A stretch of 64,000 nucleotides of DNA from Candidatus Methanophagales archaeon (GCA_030602585.1 JAUVZJ010000006.1:1-64000), one strand, 5' to 3'. Counted from the stretch's first letter, positions 19,280-26,522 are shown. The notes: generated from the sequence alone by a model not told the origin. A program made the numbers and translations.

Positions 19280-19292
19280 TTTGGAGAAGGAG

Positions 19293-19676
19293 ATGACAAT
19301 AATCAGCATCTCGCTAACGGGAGAGATATTGGAGGAGATAGACAGGCTACAAAAGGAACTCGGCTTCTCTGGAAGGTCCGAAGTGATAAGAGCCGGAGCA
19401 CGAATGCTCCTCGCGGATAACAAAGAGAAAGAAAAACTGGAAGGCAGGCTGAACTCTGTGCTTTTGCTCATTCATGCACAAAAGATGGAGGATACCGTAA
19501 CAGAGATAAAACATGAATTCGAGGACATCATAAGCACACAGATTCATAACCACTTGCGAGAGGATAAATGTATCGAAGTGTTCATTTTAGATGGTGACGC
19601 TGCTCGAATAAAGCAATTGGTTAGATTGTTCCAGACAAGCGGGAAAATGGATTACGTTAAGTTGATAATTGCGTAA
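19293..19676 (+). CDS. nikR: Nickel-responsive regulator NikR
   Basis: A 127-aa ribbon-helix-helix repressor. ATG 19293 is preferred over TTG 19281 because GGAG lies six bases before it. The N-terminal RHH (ISLTGEILEEIDRLQKELG) binds DNA; the C-terminal ACT-like domain binds nickel through His74, His85, His87 and Cys93. The spacing of 11, 2 and 6 equals that of the E. coli ligands His76/87/89/Cys95. It should repress nickel uptake genes when nickel is ample, most likely including the divergent membrane protein. Confidence 0.92.
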   Translation: MTIISISLTGEILEEIDRLQKELGFSGRSEVIRAGARMLLADNKEKEKLEGRLNSVLLLIHAQKMEDTVTEIKHEFEDIISTQIHNHLREDKCIEVFILDGDAARIKQLVRLFQTSGKMDYVKLIIA

Positions 19677-19714
19677 GCTATTTTCTTCTTGCTCCTTTCT
19701 GAAACTTTGCCGAG

Positions 19715-19752
19715 AAACCTTTCTTTAGAAAAGAAAGCTTTACCAAAGAAAC
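19715..19752. repeat. Dispersed AAAGAAAGCTTTACCAAAG repeat, copy
   Basis: The block AAACCTTTCTTTAGAAAAG followed by AAAGCTTTACCAAAGAAAC recurs at 46385-46455, where two small hairpins replace its centre, and inverted at 36991-37020. Related fragments appear near 20.2, 41.3 and 45.5 kb. All copies are intergenic. Confidence 0.7.
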
Positions 19753-19864
19753 AAGGGAAATGCTGTGGAAAAAATATGGAATGTAAAAGGAGGGTATGCA
19801 ATCTCTACTCTTCTTGCTTCTTTCTGAAAGTTTACCGGGATAAAATCTTTATTTTTCTATTTTA

Positions 19865-20182
19865 GTGGTTATCATTAGTTTTCGAGTTCGATTTCTTTTA
19901 GTTTTTTCGCCGAAATATCGAGGAAAGGTATTGGACGGAGAAGTAGCTGAAGTAGCGGAAGAAATTATTAGGGAAACCTGCAAAGAGATTGATATTGAAA
20001 TCATAGACATTGGTGTGAATGTAGACCACGTTCACCTTTTTATCAAATATCCTCCAAAGTATTCCGTTAGCTGGATAGCGAAACGGATAAAGGGGAGAAG
20101 CAGTAAGCTATTGAGGGATAGATTTCCACATCTTAAGGTGTGGTGCCCGGACCACCTGTGGGCGCCTTCTTGCTATCACTAA
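19865..20182 (+). pseudogene. tnpA: IS200/IS605-type TnpA remnant
   Basis: A 105-codon frame from GTG. It shows the Y1-transposase landmarks VFSPKYRGKVL and the HUH motif DHVHLFI (His-x-His), then SVSWIAKRIKGRSSK. The end reads LWAPSCYH-stop, where full proteins continue some 25 residues to the catalytic Tyr helix (Y-I-x-x-Q), so the nucleophile is lost. The N-terminus is also irregular. The break falls where an A/T repeat begins. No tnpB is nearby. It is probably a dead copy. Confidence 0.8.
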
Positions 20183-20230
20183 AACTTTTTTAAAAAAAAA
20201 GTTTATCAACAAACGTTTAGAAAAAGTTTG
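20183..20230. repeat. A/T inverted repeat after tnpA remnant
   Basis: AAACTTTTTTAAAAAAAAAGTTT forms an inverted repeat directly at the end of the truncated transposase. It resembles the repeats at 41.29 and 45.48 kb that read AACTTTTTT...CGCAAA...CCTTTA. The 420 bases from here to the next gene hold no convincing coding sequence. Confidence 0.5.
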
Positions 20231-20399
20231 ACCAAAAACGCTTGGCAGCTTCGCAGTAGGGCAAGGATGGGTAGTGGTGGAGAGGTATATATCGGGGCAG
20301 AAGGGGCATAGTTACTTCTCATGAATGAGATATCGAAAAAAAACCGAAAATCATTTTATATCCTATACTAAATATATAGTAGCAGTAAGCCACTGAGTT

Positions 20400-20449
20400 C
20401 CGTACTTGGGGGAGGGGGGTTTAAGTACAGGCCTTGTACTTAAGTACGG
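20400..20449. repeat. Nested palindrome with G-run
   Basis: CCGTACTT (20400-20407) pairs with AAGTACGG (20442-20449), and inside it TTAAGTACA (20421-20429) pairs with TGTACTTAA (20435-20443). The strand between the left arms is GGGGGAGGGGGG. The structure could be an IS200/IS605 end or a cruciform/quadruplex site. It lies 220 bases after the TnpA remnant. Confidence 0.6.
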
Positions 20450-20513
20450 GGTATAGTGACTATATCCTTTAAAAATAAAAAATTTATATCTCGAACAAAG
20501 TTCGAGTCGGCTC

Positions 20514-20560
20514 AAAATGGATGTCTCGGAATTTATTCCGATGGTGGGAAGGTTGGGTTA
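20514..20560 (+). repeat. REP-like hairpin element, copy 1
   Basis: Layout is GGATG, then a hairpin with arms CGGAAT/ATTCCG, then GGTGGGAAGGTTGGG. The same layout recurs at 21595, 22865 and 25261 with different stem sequences but a shared G-rich tail. It lies 50 bases before the lipoprotein gene. Confidence 0.55.
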
Positions 20561-20609
20561 TATTAAATTATATAAAGAAAGGACATATTGGTAAAAAAGA
20601 GGCGAATAA

Positions 20610-20981
20610 ATGAAAAGCAAAATCGCAATAGGAATTGTGGTAATATTATTGGTCGTTATTGTTGCATTTTCTGGATGCATTGAAGAACAATCATTACCAG
20701 AAGAAACACCTACAATAGCTCCAGAATTACCAGAACAACCTATCATGACACCCGCTCAACCTACGATACCAACTACACAAAATATAAATGGCAATTATAA
20801 GGTTCAAGATGTTTCTGGCGATACAATAAATATAAACGGCAATTATAATGAGATTAGGATACTTAATGCAGATGTCTCATTGATCCGAGTTAACGGGAAC
20901 TACAATACTGTTTACTATCCTAAAGAAGCTAGACCTACGATAAAAGAAAATGGTTCCGGAAATGAGATCAAAACTTATTGA
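20610..20981 (+). CDS. Lipoprotein with NGNYN repeats (DUF3060-like)
   Basis: A 123-aa secreted lipoprotein: signal segment at residues 4-22, then lipobox FSGC with Cys23 as the lipid anchor. A Pro/Thr-rich linker (PEETPTIAPELPEQP) leads to a beta-rich tail with three related strands, INGNYK, INGNYN and VNGNYN. This GNYN pattern resembles DUF3060 stretches that fold as parallel beta strands. It is likely exposed on the outer face of the cell membrane. Function unknown. Confidence 0.7.
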   Translation: MKSKIAIGIVVILLVVIVAFSGCIEEQSLPEETPTIAPELPEQPIMTPAQPTIPTTQNINGNYKVQDVSGDTININGNYNEIRILNADVSLIRVNGNYNTVYYPKEARPTIKENGSGNEIKTY

Positions 20982-21024
20982 CGCTTCGCTACTATGTCAA
21001 GGGTTCAAATCATGAGGCAATAAA

Positions 21025-21516
21025 ATGGATGGAGAACATCAGTTTTTTCATAAGAACTGTGGTGAAATTTTAAGAATGGCGCTCAATATAGAATCTGAAT
21101 TAGATTTCTTTATATCTAATTATTTTTGTTCTCCTCAAAGTTATAAAACCTTTCTCTTTAAGGATTTAATTTTGGTGGAACACCACATGGTATTTGGACG
21201 TAAAATCGAGATTTTTAAAGAGATCTGTAAAAAGGAAAATATCGGTAAAGAAAGGATTGATAAGATAGTTGACGCTGTTAAGTTTGTAAATAGGATCAGA
21301 AATAGAGTTGCACACGATGAGGCATTTGTATCTGATCAAAAAGAAGGAATAAAACTTCAAAAACGTAAAAGTGTGAAATACAAACAAGATGAAATTGAAA
21401 TCACATACGATCTCGTTAAGAAGGTCGATGAAAAAAGGTTATCCGCTATACAAGAAATTGTCAAGCTCTATATGGAACTATCTGACCCTTCAAGAGAGAA
21501 GAACATAGAATGGTGA
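21025..21516 (+). CDS. HEPN-like protein
   Basis: A 163-aa all-helical protein. The segment IRNRVAHDEAF carries R-N-x3-H, the HEPN R-x4-6-H signature, with upstream helices (IESELDFFISNYF, VFGRKIEIFKEIC) as in DUF4145-type proteins. HEPN proteins are often toxin-like RNases or scaffold subunits. It has no obvious nucleotidyltransferase partner beside it. Function uncertain. Confidence 0.6.
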   Translation: MDGEHQFFHKNCGEILRMALNIESELDFFISNYFCSPQSYKTFLFKDLILVEHHMVFGRKIEIFKEICKKENIGKERIDKIVDAVKFVNRIRNRVAHDEAFVSDQKEGIKLQKRKSVKYKQDEIEITYDLVKKVDEKRLSAIQEIVKLYMELSDPSREKNIEW

Positions 21517-21594
21517 TATTATGGTAAAAATTTGGCATATAATGGTTCCATCCCCTCCCGCGGTTCATCCCATCGCCCGACCTCCATCCCGCGG

Positions 21595-21743
21595 ATGCCC
21601 CGCAATTCAGAGGCTGTCTCACAATTCAAAATCTCAACAAAAAGAAACCCAAATAGTGCTTTATAGCGGAAAATAAGCATTCATTTTCGCAAAATATCTA
21701 ATTATGGGACTTTCTCTTCATTGCGGGGTGGAGAGGTTGGGGC
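21595..21743 (+). repeat. REP-like hairpin element, copy 2, split by ~110-bp insert
   Basis: GATGCCCCGCAATTC at 21595-21608 and TTCATTGCGGGGTGGAGAG at 21718-21736, followed by GTTGGGGC, correspond to the left arm, right arm and tail of the element seen whole at 22865 and 25261. About 110 bases starting AGAGGCTGTCTCAC separate the arms where the others have only a short loop. The insert contains no gene. Confidence 0.5.
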
Positions 21744-21782
21744 TTAAGAGTTTTTTATAAGCGGGGTTATGAATTTTAAAAG

Positions 21783-21923
21783 ATGAAAAAAAACATCCAA
21801 ATTGTTGAGATTCTTATAGCACTTATGCTTGCATCAACAGTGCTGATAATACCTATAGCCCAACATATGGCATATTATAATGAAAAGATCTTGGAATACG
21901 AACATTTAGTACCTGAATTTTAG
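21783..21923 (+). CDS. Small single-span membrane peptide
   Basis: A 46-aa frame: MKKNIQIVEIL followed by a hydrophobic stretch (ALMLASTVLIIPIA) and a charged tail ending HLVPEF. A TATA-like TTTTTTATAA lies about 25-35 bases upstream. The stop abuts the MITE-like element, so the frame may be a truncated larger gene. Coding status is uncertain. Confidence 0.4.
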   Translation: MKKNIQIVEILIALMLASTVLIIPIAQHMAYYNEKILEYEHLVPEF

Positions 21924-21926
21924 CGA

Positions 21927-22124
21927 TTATAGGCACCATGTACAAATTTATCAATCTCCAACGCTTTCATAAGTAATAATCGCTTTTTAGTAGCTCTTTA
22001 TTTTGGTGCGTATGAATGACATGGTGCCTAATAGGCACTATGTCATATAAATAGTTTGCGTAATTATCGCCTTATTGGTGATAATAACGCAGGTATGCAG
22101 AGATTCAAGGCATGGTGCCTATAA
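21927..22124. mobile_element. MITE-like element with 14-bp perfect terminal inverted repeats
   Basis: TTATAGGCACCATG at 21927-21940 is the exact reverse complement of CATGGTGCCTATAA at 22111-22124, giving a 198-bp unit. The centre holds a 27-base near-perfect palindrome of the same word (GACATGGTGCCTA/ATAGGCACTATGTC, 22018-22044). No transposase frame lies inside. Target duplications are not obvious. Confidence 0.6.
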
Positions 22125-22221
22125 AGCCAAAAATTCAGGTTAGTAGAAGAAGCAAAATATCCAGCAGCTAAACAGGATTTGATAAGCATTAGGGGTACTT
22201 TTATTTGGAAAATTAATATGA

Positions 22222-22407
22222 ATGGGATTATCTTTTTTGTTCACAACATCGAGTGCAGTGATAAGTATAAGTGGACTTTTTATATTTCTATTTAGGGGTA
22301 TTGAGTCTGAGAAAATTTTAAAATATGTTGTTTGTCTAAGTATCGTTTTTTTCTTGTGCGCAATAGTACTAATGGCAAGAGTAATATCTTTTTATCCTAT
22401 ACCTTAA
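22222..22407 (+). CDS. Small two-span membrane protein
   Basis: A 61-aa frame with two hydrophobic helices (residues 3-24 and 34-52) joined by a charged turn (FRGIESEKILK). No family recognised. It precedes the next gene by 29 bases on the same strand. There is no strong ribosome site before ATG 22222. Confidence 0.4.
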   Translation: MGLSFLFTTSSAVISISGLFIFLFRGIESEKILKYVVCLSIVFFLCAIVLMARVISFYPIP

Positions 22408-22436
22408 AGATATTGAAATTTGATGAGGATGATATA

Positions 22437-22844
22437 ATGACAACAGATTGGCATAAAAGGATTGTAGGTGCAAAGAGAGAGGAACTTAGACGAAAAAGTC
22501 TTAGGATATATGATAGTGAGAAGATGATCGGGTTTAAATGGCCGGCGGACAGCGAATCGCAAATAAAGAGGGTAGACATACTTGCAGAGAATGAAAACGA
22601 GATTGTCATAGTTGAAGTGGAAGACGCAAAAGCGAACGGTTTGGAAATAGGTGTGCCATTTGTTGAACTTGGAGGGATTCTCCTTTTGACATACGTAGCG
22701 TCAAGGCATACCGATAAGATAGTTGAGCTATGTTTGATCTTTCCAAAGAATATCGAAAAGCACCGATTTGAGAAAATAAGTAAGATTATTGATGAAGCAA
22801 AAAGTGTATTGACGTCATTACAAATCAATATTGAACAAAGGTAG
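22437..22844 (+). CDS. Hypothetical protein, possible nuclease-like fold
   Basis: About 135 aa from ATG 22437, chosen over the upstream frame because GAGG lies nine bases before it. The central part reads KRVDILAENENEIVIVEVEDAK: Asp followed by strand-E-x-E resembles the PD-(D/E)XK core but has Glu where Lys is expected, so activity is doubtful. The start (DWHKRIVGAKREELRRK) is highly charged. Family not recognised. Confidence 0.5.
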   Translation: MTTDWHKRIVGAKREELRRKSLRIYDSEKMIGFKWPADSESQIKRVDILAENENEIVIVEVEDAKANGLEIGVPFVELGGILLLTYVASRHTDKIVELCLIFPKNIEKHRFEKISKIIDEAKSVLTSLQINIEQR

Positions 22845-22864
22845 TTGTGTGAATGAATAAAGCA

Positions 22865-22905
22865 GGGATGCACCCGAATTCATTCGGGTGTGGCGAGGAT
22901 GGGGC
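22865..22905 (+). repeat. REP-like hairpin element, copy 3
   Basis: GGATG precedes a hairpin with nine-base arms CACCCGAAT/ATTCGGGTG (22871-22890) and the tail TGGCGAGGATGGGGC. It matches copy 4 at 25261 in 30 or more positions while the stem differs by paired changes, which suggests the fold is kept. Confidence 0.7.
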
Positions 22906-22982
22906 TGCTTTATAATCTCATGCTCGCTGAGTCTATTCATTTAATTTATTATATTCTCGGCGAGTGTGAGTCGAAAATGAAG

Positions 22983-23008
22983 CCCTCGAATTTATTCGGG
23001 GGTTTTTA
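22983..23008 (+). terminator. Hairpin with T-run
   Basis: CCCTCGAAT pairs with ATTCGGGGG and is followed by TTTTT. It is placed like an intrinsic terminator, but the stem also echoes the REP-like family. The 360 bases between 22845 and 23207 hold this, copy 3 of the REP-like element and a GC-rich inverted stretch near 23090-23160; no gene is seen. Confidence 0.4.
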
Positions 23009-23207
23009 CTCGGATCTGTTGCTGGTGCCTTTATCGGGCATATGGTGAGCGAGATTTTGGAGTAAATGTATCTTTTTGGCGACGGCATCTAACAGCGTGT
23101 TTCCGGTTCGCTACGCTCACCAAAATGCTTCGCACTTCGCAAACACTGAAAACGTTATAGAAAATTACTTAAGGTTAAACATACAAAATAAATAGCGAGG
23201 TGAAAAT

Positions 23208-23402
23208 ATGGAGGTAAAGGAAGTAATCTTGAAGGAAATCGAGCGGGTTCCTGAACAATATCTTGCGGAGATACTGGATTTTATACACTTTTTAGCGGCA
23301 AAAGCGTTGGAAGAAAGTATGGAAACAGCAATCGCAAGCGAAACGTCCCTTAAAAAAGATTGGCTAAGACCGGAGGAGGACGAAGCTTGGCGAGATTTGT
23401 GA
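23208..23402 (+). CDS. DUF2281-like antitoxin
   Basis: A 64-aa protein: EVILKEIERVPEQYLAEILDFIHFL is the typical helix of small DUF2281/antitoxin proteins, and the acidic tail (RPEEDEAWRDL) fits an antitoxin. It overlaps the truncated MazF-type toxin by 16 bases. A good ribosome site (GCGAGGTGA) precedes ATG 23208. With its toxin broken it is probably an orphan. Confidence 0.65.
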   Translation: MEVKEVILKEIERVPEQYLAEILDFIHFLAAKALEESMETAIASETSLKKDWLRPEEDEAWRDL

Positions 23403-23503
23403 AGGGAGATGTGGTGGTTGTTCCATTTCCATTTTCGGATTTAACCCGCGCCAAAAGGCGTCCTGCTCTGGTTATTACCGAATTAGAAGGGGATGACTTT
23501 TAA
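23387..23503 (+). pseudogene. MazF/PemK toxin, truncated after 38 codons
   Basis: From TTG 23387 the frame reads RFVKGDVVVVPFPFSDL then KRRPALVI, the N-terminal hallmark of MazF/PemK mRNA interferases. It stops at TAA 23501 after GDDF, whereas full toxins have about 110 residues. The missing C-terminal catalytic half is not found downstream, where the SPFH gene begins. The toxin is therefore dead. Confidence 0.75.
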
Positions 23504-23549
23504 ATAAAGGTGGTTATCATATAGATAGGGAAAAGGAGGTGAGAAAAAA

Positions 23550-24413
23550 ATGAGTGAAAAGTTGTTTGGGGAACGTCCATTGAGACTCGGTCCAATAATC
23601 GGAGTGATAGTAGCGATTGTGATACTGTTAATCGTGGTATCTTCGATGGTTGTCGTAATCGGTGCTGGTGAAACTGGCGTCAAGTTCAATCCTTTCGCTG
23701 GTGGTGTTCAGTCAGACGAGTTCACGGAGGGATTTCATTTCAAGGCGCCATGGGTTCATGTAGATAGATACAACGTCAAGACGCAGGACTACACAATGTC
23801 GAGAGTGGTAGAAGAGGGAGCAGTAAAGAGGGATGATAGAATTAGAACAGTGACAAAAGAAGGGCTCTATGTTGATCTGGATATAACCGTTCTTTACAGG
23901 ATTGACCCAACCAAAGCTGATGAAATAAGGAGAACCATTGGTTTAGATGGTCAATATCAGGGAATTGTCGTTAGACCGACGATAAGAAACGCAGTGCGAG
24001 AAGTAATCAGCAGCTACAATGCTATGGATATCTACGGTGAAAAGAGACCGATAGTGGAGCAGAATATGCATGAAATATTAGTTGACCAGTTACAAGTAAG
24101 AAATATCGTCGTGGAGAGAATGCTACTGAGAGACGTTGAACTGCCTGCGGAATTAAGCGCGGCAATAGAAGCGAAGAAAACAGCGGAACAAGAAGCCCTG
24201 AGGATGGAGTATGTGCTGGATAAAGAGGAGCTGGAAAAGGAGAGAAAAATCATCGAAGCTGGAGGAATTTCAGAGGCGAACAAGATAATTGCAGGGAGCC
24301 TTAGCACAGAATATCTTACATGGTACTGGATAGACAACCTGGATACACACGAGAGTGTTATCTACGTCCCGGTTGGTGAAGCAGGGATGCCGATGTTTAG
24401 AGAGATTCCCTGA
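23550..24413 (+). CDS. SPFH/Band 7 (prohibitin-like) membrane protein
   Basis: A 287-aa protein with one N-terminal membrane span (residues 15-40, VIVAIVILLIVVSSMVVVIG) and a Band 7 domain: GETGVKFNPF, EGFHFKAPWVHVDRYNVKTQDY, then VLYRIDP and RPTIRNAVREVISSYNA. A coiled coil rich in Ala/Glu follows (AAIEAKKTAEQEALRMEY). Prohibitin-like proteins form ring scaffolds in membranes. Ribosome site AAAGGAGGTGAG is strong. Two small genes with equally strong sites follow. A second SPFH protein, a slipin, is at 41989. Confidence 0.88.
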   Translation: MSEKLFGERPLRLGPIIGVIVAIVILLIVVSSMVVVIGAGETGVKFNPFAGGVQSDEFTEGFHFKAPWVHVDRYNVKTQDYTMSRVVEEGAVKRDDRIRTVTKEGLYVDLDITVLYRIDPTKADEIRRTIGLDGQYQGIVVRPTIRNAVREVISSYNAMDIYGEKRPIVEQNMHEILVDQLQVRNIVVERMLLRDVELPAELSAAIEAKKTAEQEALRMEYVLDKEELEKERKIIEAGGISEANKIIAGSLSTEYLTWYWIDNLDTHESVIYVPVGEAGMPMFREIP

Positions 24414-24542
24414 TTTTTTCAAAAGTTGGGGGGTTTAATTTTCCCCTCCATTTTTAGTAGCTCTGGAAATCTGAATATAGAGCACTGTTGGTGAAACGGA
24501 GGCATCGTTGGTTGAATGAAAAAATCTAAGAGGAGGTGAAAA

Positions 24543-24788
24543 ATGATAGCTATTCTAATAAGGCTCTTGATACCGCTAATCATTGGTATACTTGCTCTAC
24601 TCGGAATCTTGAAAGTAAGTGAATGGTGGCGGTATGGAATACCATATTGTGGTATATGTGGTAGATTGGTCTTGGGATTAAGGAGTAGTTGTCTAATAGA
24701 GGGTCAAAGAATTGAATGCCATGCTGATTGTTGCCCTCTGTATCGTGAGAACCTTGTGTGTAAACGGAAAGTGATAATCGAGGACTGA
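24543..24788 (+). CDS. Small membrane protein with Cys/His metal-binding tail
   Basis: An 81-aa protein with one membrane span (residues 1-24). The tail has a C-x2-C (YCGICGR) and a later C-H-x2-CC (IECHADCC) with more Cys, suggesting a zinc ribbon or LIM-like knuckle. Ribosome site GAGGAGGTGA is strong. It lies between the prohibitin-like gene and another small gene on the same strand and may act with them in the membrane; that is inference. Confidence 0.6.
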   Translation: MIAILIRLLIPLIIGILALLGILKVSEWWRYGIPYCGICGRLVLGLRSSCLIEGQRIECHADCCPLYRENLVCKRKVIIED

Positions 24789-24810
24789 AAAATTAAAGGA
24801 GGTGATACGA

Positions 24811-25062
24811 ATGTCAAAAATGGTTTTAGACAGACTATTGAGGGATATGAAGATAACGATAGATGAAAAGACTAAAGAAGATCTTTGGGAAGGTGTTAGA
24901 AGAGATTTCTCTATTGCTGGGTCAGTTGAGAATGAGAGATGTGAACATCTTGAGTTAATGACTAAAGATCGCAGAGGAAGGAGAATACTAGAGGGCTACA
25001 TAAGAAAGTGGATGGAAAAGAGAAAAAAAGAAAAGAGAAAATTAATAGAAGTCCCTGCGTAG
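24811..25062 (+). CDS. Hypothetical charged protein (TAG-terminated)
   Basis: An 83-aa protein from ATG 24811, placed 7 bases after AAAGGAGGTGA; GTG 24802 is inside that site and rejected. It is rich in Lys/Arg/Glu (MEKRKKEKRK). It ends at TAG 25060, but the same frame stays open for 49 more codons to 25212. Family not recognised. Confidence 0.6.
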   Translation: MSKMVLDRLLRDMKITIDEKTKEDLWEGVRRDFSIAGSVENERCEHLELMTKDRRGRRILEGYIRKWMEKRKKEKRKLIEVPA

Positions 25063-25080
25063 ATAGTTCCAAAAAAGGGA

Positions 25081-25212
25081 TTGATTACACGTTATGTGAC
25101 CAAGATTGATCCTGGTACATGTGCGTCTATCATAAAAGACTTTCTTGGATATTACGATGAATTTTTCGAGAGAAGAAAAGAGTGGGTGGAAGATTTTGGA
25201 AAGAAGTTTTAG
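25081..25212 (+). CDS. Short frame, downstream extension or separate small gene
   Basis: A 43-codon frame from TTG 25081, in phase with the gene before it. The product is protein-like (YVTKIDPGTCASIIKDF, YYDEFFERRKEWVEDF). A weak AGGGA precedes the TTG. It could be a separate small protein, the lost C-terminus of the preceding gene, or a TAG read-through extension. Confidence 0.35.
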   Translation: MITRYVTKIDPGTCASIIKDFLGYYDEFFERRKEWVEDFGKKF

Positions 25213-25260
25213 CTTTAATTAGAAAAAATGAAAAATAGGTGGCGATGCCCACAACAAAGC

Positions 25261-25301
25261 GGATGCACCCGATTTTAATCGGGTGTGGCGTGGTTGGGGC
25301 T
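25261..25301 (+). repeat. REP-like hairpin element, copy 4
   Basis: GGATG, hairpin arms CACCCGATT/AATCGGGTG, then TGGCGTGGTTGGGGC. Very similar to copy 3 at 22865. It lies just past the stop of the minus-strand trm5 gene and could also help end that transcript. Confidence 0.7.
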
Positions 25302-25308
25302 TCCCTTC

Positions 25309-26391
25309 TTATTTTTTAACCTTTGCATCTATCCCTATAATATACGCATAAGGAGCATAAGGCTTCACTTTCCTCGCTTCCAGTATCTCCAACTGAAAGT
25401 GAAATTCTTCTTGTTCGCATGCCTCTTCTATTTTCGCAGTTAATCTCTCCTTTGCCTTATTTATTGCTATTTCAAGCGATTTCCTCTTCTCATCGCTCAA
25501 ATCAGAATAAGAAGATACTACATCGTAGAAATGAATTATCCCGCCTTGTGGGTTAAGCATGCACAACGCTTCTCGAAGGAATGAATAAGCACTTTTCGGG
25601 AGGTTCATAATTATCCGGTCTGCCTTGTTTCGGAACTTCACGTAGATTTCTCTCACGTCGCCCTCTATCGCTTCTATGTTTCTCACACCGTTCAGCCTTA
25701 TGTTCTCCTGAAGATACCGTATCGCATCGGGATTGATGTCAATAGCAGCAACGTGACTTTGACGTGCTCGTTTAGCAACTTGTATGGAGAAAGAGCCGAC
25801 ACCTGCGAACATGTCTATTATTTCCTCTTTGCTATCCCGAACCTGCACTGCTACGCGATTTCGTTCACCCGCCAGACGAGGATTAAAATAAACCGTTTCC
25901 AGGTTGAGCTTGTATTTACAGCCGTTCTCCTTGTGCACCGTCTCTGTCCTGTTCTCACCTGCGATTATCTCCATCTTCCTTTTTCTGAATACACCTTCCA
26001 CCGGTGAAATCCGTTTTGCTACCACTTTAATGTTTTTATGCAGGCTCATTAACGCATGCGCTACGAGCTGGTCATTCGTCCCGTTTATCACGTCAGTCAG
26101 CACCGCAATGTCACCGATTATTTCATAAGAGGGTTTCAGTCCAACGATGTCTTCTATGCTCCTTCTCGGTTCCAATACCGCAAATTCTCTTGTTAAAAGT
26201 TCCGCAACACCTATTTCTCTTTTCTCCGCTTCTTTTAGCGCCCGTATAAGCGGTAAATAAATAAAATCGGCGTCGGAATTTATCTTTGCGTCCGTTCTCA
26301 GCAGTTCGAGTTCTTTCAACGCTCTACGGATTTCTTCTCCCCTTCTCTTCTCTACTTTCACACAGGGCAAATTCTCTGTTTCTGCTTTCAT
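25309..26391 (-). CDS. trm5: tRNA (guanine37-N1)-methyltransferase, Trm5 family
   Basis: A 360-aa class I methyltransferase that makes m1G37, keeping the reading frame on the ribosome. The N-terminal D1-like part runs to about residue 100. The AdoMet motif is DMFAGVGSFS from Asp193, followed by AIDINPDA, and the catalytic Trm5 motif NLPKSA is at 263-268. Length fits archaeal Trm5. A Taw2-type wyosine enzyme is possible but the NLPxxA motif and D1-like region favour Trm5. It follows the pfkB-type gene on the same strand after 131 bases. Confidence 0.87.
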   Translation of the reverse strand: MKAETENLPCVKVEKRRGEEIRRALKELELLRTDAKINSDADFIYLPLIRALKEAEKREIGVAELLTREFAVLEPRRSIEDIVGLKPSYEIIGDIAVLTDVINGTNDQLVAHALMSLHKNIKVVAKRISPVEGVFRKRKMEIIAGENRTETVHKENGCKYKLNLETVYFNPRLAGERNRVAVQVRDSKEEIIDMFAGVGSFSIQVAKRARQSHVAAIDINPDAIRYLQENIRLNGVRNIEAIEGDVREIYVKFRNKADRIIMNLPKSAYSFLREALCMLNPQGGIIHFYDVVSSYSDLSDEKRKSLEIAINKAKERLTAKIEEACEQEEFHFQLEILEARKVKPYAPYAYIIGIDAKVKK

Positions 26392-26446
26392 GGCTTTCTT
26401 TATTTGATCTACTTTTTCATCTACCTGTAATGTAATTTGGCAGGGA

Positions 26447-26468
26447 GGGTTGATAAGTCAACCCTTTT
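26447..26468. terminator. Seven-base-pair hairpin between pfkB and trm5
   Basis: GGGTTGA (26447-26453) and TCAACCC (26458-26464) enclose TAAG; TTTT follows on the plus strand. It lies after the stop of the minus-strand pfkB-type gene, where it may end the transcript or act as a processing site. The T-run is on the wrong side for a minus-strand terminator. Confidence 0.35.
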
Positions 26469-26522
26469 AGAAAACGGTTTAATCCAAAACTGAGTTCTTT
26501 TTTGGTGGGAGTGTCTGGCCCC

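Noticed and set aside
20183-25301. CRISPR array among the hairpin repeats
   Set aside because: Repeats are irregularly spaced, differ in stem sequence and have no unique equal-length spacers; no cas genes are present.
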